A DNA stretch of 64,000 bases from Cryptomeria japonica (GCF_030272615.1 NC_081415.1:106219796-106283795); one strand, 5' to 3'; positions 36,632-49,775 are shown, counted from the stretch's first letter. Notes: generated by a model from the letters alone, not told the origin. Made by a program: numbers and translations.

Positions 36632-36982
36632 AAGTCTTCGAACATCTAGTATCATGGTTAAAACATTTTGTTGGTGAAGCAGCCACCAAGGTTCAAAACC
36701 CTACTAGGTGACTAAGCTCGCATGCCTTGTGTTTTTGTTGGGCCATTGGGCTTGAAATTTTGATCAAGTGAAGTGTGGGGATGAGGTCCCCCATTTGTGG
36801 CCTCGCCAATTCATAGCTCTAGTTCAAAAGCAGAGGTCCCCCATTTCTGGCCTCATAGGTTAATAGCTCCAGTTCAAAAGCATTCATGTGTAGCTGGAGG
36901 GTGTGTCATGCTAGCATCACTGACCATGTTTAAAAAGTTTACAAAACGTCATAATAATAATAAGAATAAAAAAAAAAAATAG
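36632..36982 (+). mobile_element. tRNA-derived SINE with A-rich tail
   Basis: A-box-like TAGTATCATGG (36647-36657) and B-box-like GGTTCAAAACC (36690-36700) stand 43 bp apart, as in the internal RNA polymerase III promoter of tRNA-derived SINEs. The body ends in an A-rich tail (AATAATAATAAGAAT then 12 A, about 36950-36981). TAGAAA occurs on both sides (36628-36633 and about 36981-36986) as a weak candidate target-site duplication. A segment of about 50 bp (GAGGTCCCCCATTT...AGTTCAAAAGCA) is tandemly duplicated at 36784-36883. A true tRNA gene is excluded by the length and tail. Confidence 0.65.
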
Positions 36983-37440
36983 AAAAAAACTATTTTTTCA
37001 TACAACTATAAATTAATTCAAAAATATTAAAATATTTTTTAGTTAAACTATTATATTTTTTTATTTTAAAACTTTAATTAAATTCATAATTTTCTTAATA
37101 AAATTTTCATTACTATATTTATTATTATTATTTGGATATCATTTATTATCATACACAACATGTTAATCGAAATATACAAGTTGAAATTGACCTTTGACTT
37201 GAAGATGAATATCATGTCTTTCCTTTTGTAGGGGTTGTCTCATCTCATTACACTCAATCTCACATGTTTTCTAAGTGGGTGAGGAGGATTGGTGAAGGTG
37301 CTTCACCAAAGTAACTAGATGAATTTTGTTCAACTCTTGCAATGTTACACTCTTGTTTAGATTGATGTAATAATGGGGAAATGTTGGGTTATTAAATCAT
37401 AGGTTATCATGTAAAATTTAATATTTCTTTCTATATTTTT
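36983..37440. other. AT-rich intergenic, no gene seen
   Basis: Only AT-rich filler and scattered stops. Confidence 0.5.
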
Positions 37441-38790
37441 ACCTCTCTAGAAGAGTCCATTTCTAAGATGGTTAGTTCTAGCAAACCCTCCCTCCACCAG
37501 GGTTTGATCCTCCACCTATTCTATTTCAATCTAGCCCTCACCTCAACCTTTAACCCCTAATCCAAAATCATCAACCCTTCCTTACTAGTGTGAAATGCTA
37601 GCCCTAATTCAACTACCCCTAGCATTACCTCATCTTCAACCACTTTAGTATCTGATACCATTTTGAATCCTTTCCTCTAGGCCTCTAATTCTACCCCAGG
37701 TACCCAGAATGTTCTAGTTGATATTTCTTTGGAGTCCTTCAAATATTAAAAAGTGTGTTTTTCAAAACTACATACTAATCACAACTCTAATTCCTTATCA
37801 AGTTTTGAAACTACCTCAATTTCTTGCTTAGCTTCCCCTAACCCTAGTTCTCAGTCATATGCCCCTCCCTCTTTCCCACCTAAATACAACTCCATGGAGA
37901 AGGAAGAGGTTCCTATTTTGAAACCCACCCAAACTCAATGCATCATCTACCTTAAGCTTCAATAGAAAAAGTAGGAGATTTACATAACATTCAATACTTG
38001 TATGGAGCTCTCTAAGTGACAGATGGCACAAATGCATGAGGCCCACAAAAAGATATACACCCTCAAGAGGTTAATCGTCAAGAAAGAACAAGAATGGCCA
38101 AAGGAGGATCTTTCCATTATCATGTGTGGGAACAAATGAAGAAAATGGCCAAAACCTTTAAAAACTAGAGAAATGTCAAGAAGGAAGTTCAAAACATTAA
38201 AAATGATGTGAGCCTTAAAAATAAACATTCAATTTGAAGCTAAAGCTGCCAAGAAAAAGGAGAACCAAGGGGCTCTCATGAAGAATAGTAAGGAAATTAT
38301 TGATTACTGTAGAAACTTGATAAAAAATACAACGGGTACTATATGTGTCCTTGAATAAGAGCTAGTGAGAAATAAAAGAGAAAGGGATGAGAAGGGATAC
38401 TATTCTCTCAGCCCATGGTAGCCTCCCATAGTAAGCATAGTAAATATTAAAAACACATGATTGAACTTCCCAATTCTCCTTATTAGGTTGAAGGTGTTGT
38501 TGGTTACTTTGTTGATGTTAGAGGGGTTCCCTTTGAAGGTCATCTAGATTTCGTATAGAAAGAATGGAAAGACATTAAGGGCCTGAAGTCCCTCAATAAC
38601 AACTAGCGGTTGGTTGGTCCACTACAATTTTTTTGTGTTTTTGTTGTTTTATTTCTAATACCCGTTTTCTTTTAGTTTTTTACTCAATCTCACGTCTTGT
38701 GAGATTCATCTTGTTCGCCTTGATAGCTGAAATATAAAGGGTACAAGGCCTTCCCATGCTTATCTAATCAAAACTAAACATAGCCAATTC
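37441..38790 (+). pseudogene. Possible LINE 5' part (ORF1-like, start of ORF2)
   Basis: Plus-strand translation gives a Pro/Ser/Thr-rich part (SSFETTSISCLASPNPSS, about 37798-37850), then a Lys/Glu-rich, helix-prone part (QMAQMHEAHKKIYTLKRL, EAKAAKKKENQGALMKNSK). Near 38720 it reads RLDS-stop-NIKGTRPSHAYLIKTKH, which resembles the SWNIRG start of a LINE endonuclease with Trp changed to a stop. LINE ORF1 proteins bind RNA. The call is tentative. The match to a LINE rests mainly on the order of features and on the LINE RT remnant 2.6 kb downstream. Confidence 0.35.
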
Positions 38791-40554
38791 TAAATGAGAT
38801 GTATTAATTAAAATTCATTGGAGATTATGAAAATAAAATATTTTAATAATAATTTATACTATAATAATTTTGTGTTGATCTATAATGAAAAATACAATAA
38901 AAAATATTTTCAAGTAACTAGTTGATATTAATACATGGCTATTTTGGGGTTCCATACATTTTTGGATTGAGAAAATAGATTAATACTTGTGCATAGTATT
39001 TTTATTAATAAAAGAAGAATAGGCCCATACTGTTACATATCTCCAAGGTGAGACCTAGAGCGCATGTTGGATGCATAGCTAGCAAAATATCCCTCCATTA
39101 CAACAAAGCAAAAACCTAGCAAGGCAACCTGAAAGCTAACAACAACTAGAAAACCAATAGAAAAACAGAAAGAGATGGAAACCCACAAACATAAACATAT
39201 TTTTTGCAGGCACATCTCATATCTATGAACATCAAAATTGTAAAATTTGTCTTTTGTGTTATCATTTTTTAATCCTTCAAAAATAATATCTATTAACCTC
39301 TACAAGAAATTTTTTATTTTAAGATAGTAAAAAATATAAACATAATTTCTTGTCATTGCAAAATGAGAAAATAATTTGATATATAATCACTAATTAAATT
39401 TATAAGTATTTAAAATACATAACCATTAAAACAATTTAATTGAAGTTGAAGGCACTATTAAAATTTGGTGTGTGAGACCCACCCCTTTAAAACTCCACAA
39501 AAGGCTTGTTTTTCCATATACCCTTTATGGATCAAATTTGTACATCTTTGGGTTCAAGCATTTTGACCAAATTTCAATTGACTATCTATTTTCCTTTTCT
39601 GTTATAGTCTCTCCTATACTGGAAATATATGATTGTTTTAGTCTCTATTAGCTCATCAAGGATTGAATTTTATTTCTTTATATATGATACAAATGCATTT
39701 TTAGGTGTCAACTTGCTTTACTAGACTTCTATAGCTTTTTATTTCATTAGTTTTAGACACCTTGACCATACTAAAATTGAACTTATCTGCTTCCTTGTTG
39801 CGACAACCTCTTGAACTCAAAAGACACATTTGTTGTACTCTTTATTTGCTCATCAAGAGATCAAATCTTATTCTTTAGATATAATAAGGATGCATTTTTA
39901 GGTGACAACTCACTTTTATTATTTGTAGAGTTCTATGCCCTCTCTTAATTAAAGAAGTTTATCATGCAATTATTTGACTAAGAAAACTTGTTCGGTTTCC
40001 ACCAAGTGAAAATACTTCTCCCATAAGCTATTCCTCCAAAAGGGAGTTTTACTATCCAAGATGTAGACGAGAAAACACACCACACAAGGCTATGCAAATG
40101 AATATTTTAAAATGCAACCTTTGCAAAAATGCAATCACAACTACATTATTCTGGTCATGATTGCTGAGAAAAAAAAAAGAGTTAAAATGTATTAATCCTC
40201 AGTCTGACTAAAATTATAGAATTAGCAAAAGAGAAAAGAATGGATCTCATGATAAGTAAAGATATGTACAGTAGGAAATTCCTTGTTAGGATGGATCCAT
40301 CCCTTATCCACAACTAATTTGAGTTCTGCTTAGTTGGAAAAGGAAAGCATATTCCGATAGTTGGAAATAGTTGTGAACAATCGTAATTGTCATTAAATTA
40401 AATTAGCATTAATTACTTTTGTCAATTGCATGAAATATTTAATAGTCATACACAACGACATCACTAAAATTATATTGTACAAAATAAAAATCACGTGTTC
40501 CTTTCCAAAGTAGAGTTGAAGGATAAGAGAGCGACGACACATTCACTACTGTCC
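38791..40554. other. Intergenic with a diverged duplication
   Basis: No gene seen. Two blocks of about 95 bp (39641-39735 and 39838-39935) share GCTCATCAAG, ATGCATTTTTAGGTG and TAGA-TTCTAT words in the same order, 197 bp apart, and look like an old tandem duplication. Confidence 0.45.
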
Positions 40555-40672
40555 ATTTAAAAAGAGAACATGATAGATGCCTATGAAAAAACAAATCAAT
40601 GCACATTTCAATTTAAAAAGAGAACATGATAGATGCCTATGAAAAAACAAATCAATGCACATTTCAATTTAA
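40555..40672. repeat. Two-copy tandem duplication, 56-bp unit
   Basis: ATTTAAAAAGAGAACATGAT... at 40555 is repeated exactly at 40611, followed by a partial third start (ATTTAA). The two copies are identical, so the duplication is recent. Confidence 0.9.
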
Positions 40673-40724
40673 TGTATGATTGTACATCTGATCTGATTGA
40701 TGTAATGTATGCATAATTGTTTAA

Positions 40725-40887
40725 GGTTGTGTCTATTCTGGGTCCAAAATGGACTTTTCGTATAGCGTGTTAGTGATAGGTTAGTCAATCGCAGTCGTTA
40801 ATTGCAAAATCGACGGTTTAAAATACACGACTAACACACGTGTTAGTCAATCCGTAGTGTCGTTTTGGAGCCCGAATAGACGCATCC
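40725..40887. mobile_element. 163-bp MITE, Mutator-like, with 9-bp target-site duplication
   Basis: The left end GGTTGTGTCTATTCTGGGTC and the inverse of the right end GGATGCGTCTATTCGGGCTC match at most positions over about 27 bp. The nine bases ATTGTTTAA flank both sides (40716-40724 and 40888-40896). Nine-base duplications are typical of Mutator-like elements. The interior holds further inverted words (GTGTTAGT, TTAGTCAATC, ACTAACACACGTGTTAGT) and no open frame, so the element would depend on a transposase encoded elsewhere. Confidence 0.8.
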
Positions 40888-40896
40888 ATTGTTTAA

Positions 40897-41319
40897 GAGG
40901 TAACTTTTATAAGTTATGCTTACTCTAAAAGTATTATAATTTTTGTAATAATGTGTTGATAAGTGAATTTAATGTCTATTGAATAAATATAATAAAGTTG
41001 ATTGATACACTGAAGTTCATAATAATGATGACATGGAGTCATTTTTTATGGAGAATGAAGGGTATTAATGATTTCAAGATGGTAATTTAAAAAAATATTT
41101 ATTGTTTATTGAGTAAATTATATCCCTGTTCAAGCCGGTTGAGAAACCAAATATATGGAGTTTATTATTGTTATGAAAATTTCAATAAATTATAAAGTAT
41201 TATAAAGGATTTTGAAATATCAGAATAGTGTACAACAATAATCTATAGATCAAGTTCTGGGAAGGCGTGAATAAAAACCAAAATTTAAACAAAACTTTTT
41301 AAAAGATGTAAGATTGACA
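40897..41319. other. AT-rich intergenic, no gene seen
   Basis: No coding signal; it leads into the LINE remnant. Confidence 0.45.
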
Positions 41320-42260
41320 TTAAAGTTAAGCAATGATGCATGTTATCCCCTATCCTATTTAGCTTCTATCAATAAACTCGAAGAACATATAAATTTGTGA
41401 GGAGGGGATGGTCTTCTTTTGGGAGAGTATGTTTTGAGGCTTACTTCCTCCAGTGATGATCTCATTTTGATTGCAAATTCTCTTTAGGGCTATAGTCAAG
41501 CAATTTATTGTCTTAGATTTTTGTTACGAAGTGATATGTAAGTTAACACTAGCAAGACCAAGATCATAGTTTTCTAATTATAAGAGAATGAATTTTATTT
41601 TGAGGGAGTAAAATTAAAAGAAGAAGCATATTGGTAAAGATATCTTTGGATAGACTTCAACAAACCTAGTTGAGAAACTTGAAAAAAGAAGAGAACTTTG
41701 GAAGGCTAAAAACTACAAATGGTGCTTTATGGGTGTGAATTGCAAGATAGTAACATATAAGAAATATAATGGAAACAAATAGAGATTTTCAAAAATATCT
41801 AATTATAAGAAAATTTAAAATAAAAAAAATTGGTTCCATATGTGATTCTTCTAATAGAAATAGATACCTTATTTAAGCATCAAATAGATGAAAAGTGCAA
41901 CATTGATTGGAATGCATTTTTAAATAAGAACAAAAAATAAATACACTTGCTATGGAAAAAGGTGTTAAAGAAAAAGAGAACATATTATCTAAATGGATTT
42001 AATCTCACATGTGATCATATCACTTGGTTAACAAATATCACTTGGAGAACAAAGATGTTCATAAGCATAATAGAGAACTAGCTCATATCATATTTGATAT
42101 GAAACACATAGGTGGAAGAAGCAAAAATAAATAAAAAAAGATGGAAGGAGAGGGTATATGTCTCTTGCACTATTGGGACAATTGAGTCAAGGAAGCATTT
42201 TATTTTAGAGTTCTCAAATTACAATGACACTAGGCTCAAATACACTAGTATTTAAACATG
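41320..42260 (+). pseudogene. LINE reverse transcriptase, 3' part
   Basis: Readable RT pieces are C-stop-LSPILFSFY (the QGCPLSP block, about 41335), NKLEEHINL, RLTSSSDDLILIANSL (the YADD catalytic block, with the two Asp kept, about 41440), VNTSKTKIIVF (about 41540) and RYLWIDF. A C-terminal RKHFILEFSNYNDTRLKY (about 42195-42245) follows, like the Cys/His end of plant LINE ORF2 (HFLLEC..Y...R). The frame is broken many times. No poly-A tail or target-site duplication was found. Confidence 0.75.
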
Positions 42261-42769
42261 AAGTGGTTACAAAAATTATTTTAAAAAAAGAAGCATGTTG
42301 AGAAAATTAAAAAAATCATTATTCAATTAAATAGTAAAACATAATAATATAAAAAAAATTAAACAAAATGAATCGAATGTCCTTAATAATAGCAAATTCT
42401 AGCAAATTCTCTGAGTTGGCACTTGCTATTTTTTTTTGTTTGAGAAATTGAAGAAGAAGCAAAAAATATAATGGATGAGACACTCTCATGGACATTTCAA
42501 AACCTATCAATTTATGGTATAATTAGAATTGCAAAGATCCTCCTCCTATTGCTACTCCTCTTGTGTCTTAGTAGTTTCATTTATGTTTTATGCTCCAAAG
42601 TATTGTCCTATATTAGACTTTAGAAATGATACGCAACACCATTTTAGAAATAATAAGATAAACATCTACTCATTTAATATATCAGTATTAATTTTTATTA
42701 TTATTATTATACATTCCATTGACTAAGGAGGCCATTAAAATGAATGCCTATGTATGTTTTCCCCTTATG
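42261..42769. other. AT-rich intergenic, no gene seen
   Basis: Short frames only, none resembling a protein. Confidence 0.45.
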
Positions 42770-43078
42770 ACTTATGCATCCCCCTATATATCATTCCATT
42801 TCAATGAATCCATTATATGCATATCGTGTGATCATGGCATTCTATCAGACCATATTTCTTTTAGGTATTTTGTCAAACAGTTCACATGCCTTGTTGTTGC
42901 TTCAACATTTTGCATACATGTCTACCAGAGCATTTCCAACTATAATATCTGACAAAATCCCTCCTTCCATTTTCCTTTCATGGATATCCATACCATGTTC
43001 CAAAGCTCCCATTTTGGTGCAGGCAGGGAGTATGTTTGCAAAAGTTGTGGAATTTGGCTTGGCAATTACATTTCCTTG
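42770..43078 (-). pseudogene. PPR protein fragment
   Basis: Minus-strand translation reads KPNSTTFANILPACTKMG, ALEHGMDIHERKMEGG, SDIIVGNALVDMYAKC, a stop, then ACELFDKIPKRNMV and NAMITRYAYNGFIEME. This is one and a half repeats of a PLS-class PPR protein with only a few stops. It shares MG-LE-GMDIH and SD-VV blocks with the fragment at 3074-3470. It is dead as a gene, because the rest of the protein is absent on both sides. Confidence 0.85.
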
Positions 43079-43689
43079 ATTTCTAAGGAGTTAGTAGTAG
43101 AGAACTCATTAGAGATCTTGAATTCTTTGACATACCAAAAATTCACAGTTAGGTGGTAGGTTCTTGATTTTCACATAGAAAATGAGCTCCTATGCTACAT
43201 GAGACACATTTGTATTCTCACTAAGGAACCACCAAAGATGATTTGGGACTTTCACTATAGTTGGGTGAAAAGATAGTGCTACTACTAATTTTACAAAATT
43301 ATTCCCATTGTCTGGAATAGGGTCATAGAAGTGTAGTTTCAAGTGACATATGCAAAACAAGAAATTGTAGATAAAGAGCAAAACAAATGACTAGGGCTAA
43401 CCTCCTCCTCTTAGTTGTCTTGTTATAATTTTTTTTTGTTTTGAGCTATTGTCTTGTTTGGACTTTGGGATATGACTCTTTCCACTTACCTTTCTTTTTG
43501 TGAATATGCATAACAATATAATGGAAATGATAATATAGATCCTCATCCATTAAAAAATAATTATAATGGTAAAATTCATAGACCTTGTGTAGGGTCCTCC
43601 AAGCCTAGAGTAAGGAGTTTGAAGCCTAGATACATTGATTTGGCCTTGTGGTCATCAATGAGTGTTGACCCAATAGGAGAAAACTTAAG
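43079..43689. other. Intergenic, no gene seen
   Basis: Nothing recognised. The minus frame 43190-43381 has no domain. Confidence 0.45.
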
Positions 43690-44509
43690 TGTTAATTTTA
43701 ATGGTCAGATTTAGATATAACCCAGAAATAACACAAAGCAATCACACAAAAGAGACAAGACACCAAAAATACCCTAGGAAAACCTCCCTCTTGGAGGAAA
43801 AACCCAGCATCAAAGATCCAAATCAAATCTTTAATTCATGAGAAAATTACAAGTACAGTTCAGATCATATTACTTATTTGATTTAATCACCAATCTAGGG
43901 CAAAACTTTGCCCAATTCAAATCACAAGAATGCAATCTTAATTGTTGATTGAACTTGCAAAGATTCGATGCTACAATGAAGGAGAATTTGTTGCTCTAGA
44001 TCACCCAGCAAGACAACACAAATCGCTTAGATGAATTACCAATGAATTCGCTCCAAGTAATCCCTATTGATGCTCAGATTCAAATCTGAAGTGAAGGTCA
44101 GACTGCCCAATGGTTCGCCCAAAACACAAGGCAAATTCGCACTAATTAGAAGATCAAATTTGCTAGTAGAAGATGACTGATTGCAGAGCAATAATTTGAT
44201 GATTGTGAATTATATTGGATGACAAGATTGAATCTTTTATATACAAGATTCAATCATCTTCTTTCCCAAGTCAGCTGACCTATCTGGCCGACTTGATTTA
44301 ATGTTTTATTCCTTTACATTGGTGCCCAAATTTAGGATTATAATTGAACTACAAATTGCATTATTTTCTCTAATTGGGCCCAGCCCAATACTTTACAAGT
44401 AATTTCTCATGATATTGTTGTTATTACAAAACAAATTAAATTTTAATTGCCACTTAGGCAACATTAAAATTTAATCAACATAATCTGATCTAGCTATCAC
44501 ATTTCAACA
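43690..44509 (-). repeat. Solo LTR, about 820 bp
   Basis: The plus strand starts TGTTAATTTTAATGG and ends CACATTTCAACA; the minus strand starts TGTTGAAATGTG, as does the LTR at 56331-56736. Flanks are TTAAG (43685-43689) and TTGAG (44510-44514), a 5-bp duplication with one later transition. No primer-binding site or polypurine tract adjoins it, so it is a solo LTR left by recombination between the two LTRs of an element. The orientation is a guess. Confidence 0.65.
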
Positions 44510-44594
44510 TTGAGACTGACAATTTTGGAAGTGTGGCATTGTTGAGAGCTAACACTTAGGTGTGAACCATGTCTTCACCAATTATGATCAGATG

Positions 44595-45113
44595 CCATGA
44601 TACTTGACCCTATCCTCATGGTATTGGCTCAATTCATATTAGTTTTCCCAAGCCTAGAAGCCAAGTAATGTATCCAAGGGTGTCTAGAAGAATGGAATGT
44701 ATGGTCATTGACTATGTATGTTGAAACCATTATACATGCTCCTACCTCTACATCATACACATGAGTCAAGGATGATAGTGCGGTGTGAAAACATCCTATA
44801 TGGATAGGACACAAGAATCTGTACTAGATAGTGTTAGGTGAAATGTATTTAATATCTTAGACTTACAGGGACATATGGGGAATTTTGCACGTGTGATGAT
44901 TCCATGAAAGGTCTGATATCCCTATGTATCAGACTAAGAAAACCAGTGAAAGACAAAAAAAAATCCATGATACTTGACCCTATCCCCATGGTGTTGGCTC
45001 AATTCATATTAGCTTTCCCAAGCCTAGAAGCCAAGTAATGTATCCAAGGGTGTCTAGAACAATGGAGTGTATGATCATTGACTTTGTATGTTGAAACGAT
45101 TATACATACCCCT
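44595..45113. repeat. 150-bp direct repeat, copies 370 bp apart
   Basis: CCATGATACTTGACCC... at 44595-44743 recurs at 44965-45113 with about 10 substitutions. The intervening 220 bp is unique. The minus frames 44629-44814 and 44999-45193 are the same repeat translated. It may be part of the 5' subterminal region of the CACTA element that follows. Confidence 0.8.
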
Positions 45114-45782
45114 CTATTGAGGGTATTGAGGAAGATTGGGAATAGTGTGTTTTGTTGACGAAACATGATGTGAGAAGTTTGATGCAGAGGCAAGGGTAGA
45201 ACTCAGTGTTTCATATTAGGACAGCAACCACATTGATTAAGCAAGTCAAATAAGGTCTCTCCAATGTTTAGAATACACAAGGGCAACATTAGTCATGTAA
45301 GTATGCATGAGCATGGGAATGGATAGTTACTTTCCTTTTAGACTAACCTGGGTCTGTGACTCTCAATTGTGTTCATCCCAAAAGTATATGTAATATCATT
45401 AGCTTGCACCCAAGGTGTGACTGAGAATTTTGTCTTACTTGTCACTGACTTGGACAGTATTGAGAGGATCCTATAAGGATGACTATCACCATACTCTCAA
45501 TGACTTCACAACATTGATAATGAATTCACATTACACACTCATGGATTACCCCAATTAGACATTAGTCAATTTAAGATATGATACAAGGATTGCATACCAT
45601 AAAGCCATTAGCATAGCACCTGCTCTAAATCACCACAAAGCTATTAGATATGTTTTGAGATGAAAAAGAAGAGTTAAATGGTTTTGGTTCAATTTGCATT
45701 ATTTCAATGATCAAGTAATTTAATTTGGTTTTACTTCTATATAACTAGTATAGCCCAATTTTTTTGCCTGTGAAGAAAGACC
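45114..45782. other. Region upstream of the CACTA transposase gene
   Basis: No gene. It should contain the promoter and the left terminus of the CACTA element, but no CACTA terminal sequence was found by eye in a convincing place. Confidence 0.4.
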
Positions 45783-48700
45783 ATGTCAGACAATATCAAC
45801 GAACAACAAAATAAGGAGACAATTGCTAGATTGTGGTCTAACTTGAAAAGAAAGGGTGATGGAAAATGTTATTGTCCCTACAAAATTTTTAAGGGGTTAA
45901 AGAATAGAAGACATCTAATCAAAATAACTAAGAAACATTGTATGTTGCATGGTCACATTGAAGGGGGACATGATTATCATCCATTGGTAATATTTTCATT
46001 ATATCATTTTAATAATTTATATACATAAGAAATCACTTGATGATGAGATCATTATCATGGTTTATTTATGTTGATTATTTTTATATAGGTCGAGAACCCC
46101 AGAGCACATGATATGGATCAACAAAACCCGGAGACTATGGTTTTCAAAGTGGGGGAACATGGAGGTGTGAATATCGAAGCTAAAGATAATGATCCCATGG
46201 AAGATGAGGATCATGAGCCACAAAACACAATTAAAGATGATGGTACAAATGCATTGATCCATGACACAATTTATACTGGCGCAGCTGATCATGATGATGA
46301 AGATGACCTTGATGTTGTTCATGATTTACCTCTACTTGAGAAGGTCCCAGATAACTCTTGTCTTCATTGTATTGTTGTTAGTGAACTTGAAGGTTATGAA
46401 TGGTTTATCCAACATAACAATCTCACGTATGTTAAGGTATGTCATATATGTCATTATAGTTAATAAATGGTGAATCGTGTACCATTAATATTCTCTATAT
46501 TAACAAATTATATTTTTTTGTTGTAGATTGATAGGTGAGTTTTTGTTACCACCATCAAATATTCTACCTCGCTCATACCGAGAATTATCTGCCATTATGA
46601 AAGATATTGGAATGGAGTATCAAGCAATAGACGCTTGTCCCAATGATCATATTATATATCACAAACAACATGAATTTTGAACTGAATGCCCTGAATGTCA
46701 TATCAGTAGATATTGAATAGATCAAATAACAAAAAAGGTGTCTCGCAAGGTTCTTCATTATATTCTTATTATTCCATGTATGCAATGATTATTCAAGTGC
46801 ACTAGCTTGGCACAATTTATGGATTACCATGCATGCAATAGAAGTCAAGATGACATTATTCAAATGCTTGCGGATGGCTCAACATTTATGGACATAGAGG
46901 AAAAGTGGCCACACTTTAAAGAAGAACCTCGTAATCTCAGGATTTCATTGGCAGTGGACGGTGTCAATCCATTTGGAGAGTTGAGATCTGTTTACTCAGT
47001 GTGGCATGTTTTTGTTATCAACAATAACATTCCTCCATGGATGTCAATAAAGATGGAGCACATAATATTGAGCCTCTTATCGACGAGTTGATCAAGTAAT
47101 GGAATGGTTTCACTATGTATAGGACAAAGATAATTTCAATTCCATGCGATGCTTGTATGGACAATACACGATGCCCCAGGGCTAACACATTTTTGTGGTA
47201 TGTTATAGTGTTCAAGTTTTGCATGATAATTATACTTAAAAAATTAACATATTTAATCCAATTTTACATTATCTTGTAGGTCTTCAAACTTAGGGAAAAT
47301 TTGCATGTCCAGTTTGTGGTCCAAAGATGAAATCTCGTCATTCAAAATTTTTAGGAAAGCAAGTGTTTGTGAGTATAGGCACTTTCTCCACAAAAATCAT
47401 AAGTATCGAAATACTGAAAAAATATCTTTTCAATGGGAAAGAAGAGAATACAGCAAAGCCACGAAGAATGACAAATCAGGTTTGGAAGTTGGAATATAAT
47501 AGAACTAATCATCAAGATAATGCCATTCTATCTAATAGTTTACGTCATAAAACATGTTTCCTATCATGTTTTGTTTATTGATGATGTGATTGATGATCGT
47601 GAAGGTCGTCAAGGCATTAATGACCACCTTCCTAAGGGACTAAAAAGTTATCCCCGACAATTTAGTAGGTTTCCCTACTACGAGCAGTTACAAATTATGC
47701 ATTTGTTTGATACTATGCATATTGGAAAGAATATAACAGGACATTATGGAAAATATTGGATGGATGGCGTGATAAAGAAAAAATTGTCAAAATTTGTACT
47801 AACATTCAGGAATCCAATCATGCAATGAAAAATGTCATTCAATCAAATAGCCATGGAGACCAGATTAATATAACTGACCTTCCTTGGTTATTAACGGACT
47901 AGCAAAGCAATGCTATAAAACAAGTCATATGAAAAATTTGATTTCCCACAGGATTTGCTGCGAACATAAACAATCTCATATCAAAGAAAAGTCAATTTAG
48001 GCCAGGGATGAAAATGCATGATTGACATACCTTCATTAAGGTAATTCATGTTCTTGTGTATTTACTATATATTTGTATACTGCGCATGTACTTTTCATTG
48101 TATTATGTTATAAAAAAATGAAAAGATAATTTTATAATTGTTGCAGTATGTTCTACCTCTATCTCTCCCAGACCACTTCAACAATAATGTCGAGCAATTC
48201 ATATATGATCTTGGAAAATACATGAGGTAAGTAGTGATATTTGTTCAATTCATTTTATAGATATTATTTGAGATTTGTTTTACTTGTTATGTAATATATA
48301 TTTTTGCGTCTTGAATATCTTGTAGGTGGTTGTCATGTAAAGAGATCCATAAAGAAGATATTAAATATTGGAAGAGAAAAATTCCTCATCTAATGTGTGA
48401 AATGCAAAAGTATCTACCTTCATCTTTTTTCAATGCACAAGAACACTACCTCATACACCAAGTTGAAGAGATTGGATTGTGTGGACCTGTATACACTAGG
48501 TCAATGTGGATGGTTGAAAGGCACTTGAAATTTTTGAAGGCTTTGCTTCGATAAAGAGCACATCCTGAGGGTTCTATGGTGGAGGGATATATGGTATACC
48601 AGACTATGGTGTATATTTTTGAATATCTTCCTAAGTTTGCAGCAAAGATCCACATGGATTGCATTTGGGATCCCAACCCCATTAACAAATTTGAAAGGGA

Positions 48701-49775
48701 GTACTTGATGGGGAAAGGTAGATTAAGAAAAGTGAGAGGTAATTATAAGAGGTTATTGTAGTTAATTAATTCTTAATCTTCAAAATAAATAGGTTGTAAG
48801 ACGTCTATTTATTTTTTGTACAGTTGGTCAAGAGTAGGATGCACTACATTTGTATATTGCAAACAATCTTGATTGGATGATGATATGGATTCAACATTGT
48901 CAACATTCTGGTCACACATTAACATGGGAAGGTGTGACTTCATTGGTTAAAGAAGCTCATCGTAATGGAGATTCCAATGTTACACAAAGGGAAATTGATT
49001 TAGCATATGGTTTAATAGATAAACAGGTACGTATAAATTTATTAATCACCCATAGGTTTATCAACTCACAATGCAATATTTTTTACATGTTTGACATATT
49101 GCCGGTCAAACACCACAACGCTATGTGTTGTAATAGTCATAAATTTCGCATCAAAAAGTTGGATGACACGAAGAAAATTTGTGTTTCTCAGATAACAGCA
49201 GTCTTTGAGGTCACAAATATTTCATTGAGAAATGACATACATCCTCAAGAGTCTCAAAATCGATACTATGGCCTTTTGGATGATATAGTTTAGTGTGACT
49301 TTAATTCCTTCAAATTAGTTTTGTTCATCGTCAAATGGTATAGGCTACGAATGAATAAAAATGATCCTAATAGAACTATCATTGAACATGATAATGGTTT
49401 TACAATGGTTAATTCAAGGTCGTTTGAACCAGTTGGGGATGAGCCCTATGTTCTTCCAAGTCAATGCGAGCAGGTATTTTACTCAGAGGTTCCACATAAA
49501 CCGGGTTGGTCATTTTTTGTTAGGAATGATCCAAGAGGAAGGCCGATAAAGTATAATGTGATGGAAGAAGAAGATACCGAAGAAGTAAAAGATGATGTAG
49601 ATGATAATCATGATCGATAGTTACTCGATGATGAGGAAGAAGAAGAAGCTAATGATGGTGATGGTGATGGTGATGGTGATGGTGATGGTGATGGTGATGG
49701 TGATGGTGATGGTGATGGTGATGGTGATGGTGATGATGAAGGTGGTGGTGGTGGTGGTGGTGGTGGTGGTGGTGG

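Noticed and set aside
36640-36710. tRNA gene from the A and B box signals
   Set aside because: There is no cloverleaf of correct length. The body continues for 250 bp into an A-rich tail, so a SINE fits.
42221-42250. CACTA words as the left end of the CACTA transposon
   Set aside because: They lie in the LINE remnant, 3.5 kb before the transposase gene, and no matching TAGTG end with 3-bp duplication was found downstream.
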